Below, piece after piece: positions 30,798-32,933 of a DNA stretch of 32,933 bases. Numbering within the stretch: the stretch's first letter is position 1; each line of letters starts with the position of its first letter. The stretch lies in assembly GCA_029882685.1 (NCBI GenBank), contig JAOUKH010000012.1:1-32933 (forward strand). Reading direction: 5' to 3'. The DNA is from Cyclobacteriaceae bacterium. GTDB taxonomy: Bacteria > Bacteroidota > Bacteroidia > Cytophagales > Cyclobacteriaceae. The translations under genes and the position numbers were made by a program. The notes beneath the pieces were generated by a model. It had not been told where the DNA came from. It searched no databases and saw only the letters and a program-made list of their open reading frames with translations.

Positions 30798-31355
30798 TTA
30801 TTCATTGGTAGTTTTAAGACCTCCAGTTTCCATCATACTCAATATATTAATTAAGATAATCATTCTTTCATCAATTTTAACTATCCCATTGATCGCATTT
30901 TCATCCAATGAAGAATGACGAATTATTCCAGCAGAACTATCAATTTCAGATCGATTGACTGAAAAAGTATTGGGAACTTCCTTTACAAGGATCCCTATTT
31001 TATACTCATCACTTTCAATAACCAATGTGTAATTAGAACTCTCTTCTTCCTCTTCTACACTATTACTTTCATCAACTACTGCCTTCTCTTTCTTCGATTT
31101 TAGTCCAAATCGAGCTTCAAGATCTATAATCGATATTACCGTACCTCTTATATTAGCCACTCCTTTTATGTAAGGTGGTGTTTGAGGAATTTCGGAAATT
31201 CGAGGTGTAAGTACTACTTCTTTGATCTGGTCAATTGATAATGCATATTCTGATTCTCCCAATTTGAATACAATCAGAAGTATTTTCTCATCAGTTACTG
31301 CATTACCATTTGTTTCGGACTTTTTCAGCACTTCATTATGTGTTTCAAGTTCCAT
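30798..31355 (-). CDS. cheW: CheW-like chemotaxis adaptor
   Basis: LLIVFKLGESEYALSIDQIKEVV...PYIKGVANIRGTVISIIDLEARFGL. Confidence 0.92.
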   Translation of the reverse strand: MELETHNEVLKKSETNGNAVTDEKILLIVFKLGESEYALSIDQIKEVVLTPRISEIPQTPPYIKGVANIRGTVISIIDLEARFGLKSKKEKAVVDESNSVEEEEESSNYTLVIESDEYKIGILVKEVPNTFSVNRSEIDSSAGIIRHSSLDENAINGIVKIDERMIILINILSMMETGGLKTTNE

Positions 31356-31391
31356 ATTTTATATTTTTATAATTTTGATCTATAAGTGGTT

Positions 31392-32933
31392 TTACTGTCT
31401 CAATGTGAATTTTGAAACCCCATCTTGTATTTGCGTAGCAATTTCGGCTAACCCTTTACTGGTTGAATTAAATTCATCCATACCATTACTTAAATCTTTA
31501 GAGGATGTAGCTATTTCTTCAGTGCCTGATGCGGTTTCTTCTGATACTACAACAATCTGCTCAATATTTTTCACTGTATCATCTATATTCTGCTTTTGTA
31601 CTTCAGCTGAAGCTAATACCTCTACAGAAAGTCTTAATGTCTGTTCTGTAGTTACACTAATTTCATTGAATACTTTTTCAGCGTCTCCAGAGGCATCATT
31701 ACCAATTTTAACACTGGAATCCATAGTAGAGATTGCTTTCCCTGCTGAGGCAACATCTTTTCCTACAGCGGAAATTACTTTTTCAATGTTACCTGCTGAT
31801 TTTCGTGAGTCTTCCGCCAGTTTCCTTATTTCTTCGGCTACCACTGCAAATCCTCTACCAGCATCTCCTGCTCTTGCCGCTTCAATAGCTGCATTAAGTG
31901 CTAATAAATTAGTTTGTGCAGCAATATCGGTAATTACATTAAGTGTTCTGGCAATTTCCTCTGATCGCTCAGTAAGTACATTTATAGAGTCTGAGGTTGT
32001 TTGTGCAGATTCTTGAATTTCTGTCATACTATCTACTACCTTTTTCACTGTTTCTAAACCTACTCCTACACTTCCCTGACTAGCTTCTGCTGCTTTATTG
32101 ATATCCTGAGATTTATCAGTTACCTCCAAGGAAGCATTTCTAACTCCTTCCAATAATTGAGAAGCCTGATCAATTTGCTCTGCTTGCTGTTGTGTGCCTT
32201 CAGCCATCTCTCCAATAGCAGATGCCACTTCCTGAGTAGTTCCCTGCATCTGATCACTCTTGGTTAGCATTTGTTCAGATGATGCTCCGAGTAAATTAGA
32301 GTTCTCTTGTATATTATTCAGTAAAGCATTAAGGTTATCCAAGGCTACGTTTAAAGCATCTCCCATTTCTTTCACGTACCCTGAAGCAGCTTCATCAAAC
32401 TTTTGAGTGAGATCTCCTTGAGCTACATTACTAATAATATCTTTCACCTGAAGAATTGGAACTTTTACATCAGTAACATCTGTAGCTATCTTGATTACTT
32501 TATACACATCTCCTTCCTCATTTCTAACTGGCACATAAGCAGACTGAACCCAAACATCACTCCCTCCTTTATCAATTAGTTTATACTCTCCACTTTGGAT
32601 ATCACCGTTTGCTAAATCTTTCCAAAACTTAGCATATTCTTGAGAATCTACATAGCTTTTTTCACAAATTACACGGTGATGTTGACCAACAAGATCCGAT
32701 TCCTTCTTATGACCAACTATACTTATAAAATTACTATTAGCAGAAATAATTGTCCCATCTAAATCGAACTCTGCTGATACGGATCCTGTATCCACAGCTA
32801 TTTTCACACTTTCTGCTTGTAGTTTAACAGCTCTTTCCTCCGTAATGTCTTTAATAAAGGCAGTGTACTGTAGTTCTCCTCTAACTTCAACTCTAGTCAG
32901 GGAAAGGTTTCCCCAAAATTTACTTCCATCTTT
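31392..32933 (-). CDS. PAS-domain methyl-accepting chemotaxis protein, truncated by the window edge
   Basis: MCP hairpin ([45 protein letters not shown]) and a PAS domain. The frame stays open past the called GTG start at 32807 to the window end ([43 protein letters not shown]...), giving a second PAS-like segment. Confidence 0.95.
   Translation of the reverse strand, partial: KDGSKFWGNLSLTRVEVRGELQYTAFIKDITEERAVKLQAESVKIAVDTGSVSAEFDLDGTIISANSNFISIVGHKKESDLVGQHHRVICEKSYVDSQEYAKFWKDLANGDIQSGEYKLIDKGGSDVWVQSAYVPVRNEEGDVYKVIKIATDVTDVKVPILQVKDIISNVAQGDLTQKFDEAASGYVKEMGDALNVALDNLNALLNNIQENSNLLGASSEQMLTKSDQMQGTTQEVASAIGEMAEGTQQQAEQIDQASQLLEGVRNASLEVTDKSQDINKAAEASQGSVGVGLETVKKVVDSMTEIQESAQTTSDSINVLTERSEEIARTLNVITDIAAQTNLLALNAAIEAARAGDAGRGFAVVAEEIRKLAEDSRKSAGNIEKVISAVGKDVASAGKAISTMDSSVKIGNDASGDAEKVFNEISVTTEQTLRLSVEVLASAEVQKQNIDDTVKNIEQIVVVSEETASGTEEIATSSKDLSNGMDEFNSTSKGLAEIATQIQDGVSKFTLRQ

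Overview
This is a Bacteroidota (Cytophagales/Flavobacteriia-like) chromosomal window, and most of it is core genome. From left to right it contains: the 3' part of murA (+); a minus-strand SusC/SusD-type outer-membrane uptake locus with a small Calx-beta-like lipoprotein; a long minus-strand transcription/translation supercluster (tRNA-Tyr, tRNA-Gly, tRNA-Thr, tuf, tRNA-Trp, secE, nusG, rplK, rplA, rplJ, rplL, rpoB, rpoC, DUF3467, rpsL, rpsG, fusA, rpsJ); a plus-strand block (biotinyl-domain protein, pyrH, frr); and a minus-strand chemotaxis cluster (MCP running off the window, cheW, cheB, cheA, a CheC/CheX-like gene, cheR, cheY). I see no CRISPR array, prophage or transposase. The non-routine signals are mostly small and non-coding: (1) a duplicated 3' end of tRNA-Thr, interrupted in its T-stem by a 20-bp palindromic insertion; (2) an rplL-rpoB intergenic region with three hairpins, two of which share nucleotides and are mutually exclusive; (3) a TTG start for rpoB overlapped out of frame by a 16-codon ATG ORF; (4) consensus Bacteroidota promoters (TTTG-N19/20-TAnnTTTG), one of which uses the T-tract of the tuf terminator as its -33 box. 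The chemotaxis cluster contains a divergent CheC/CheX-like protein. I found no clearly new multi-gene system. The tRNA-Thr duplication and the rplL-rpoB RNA region are the best candidates for something undescribed.
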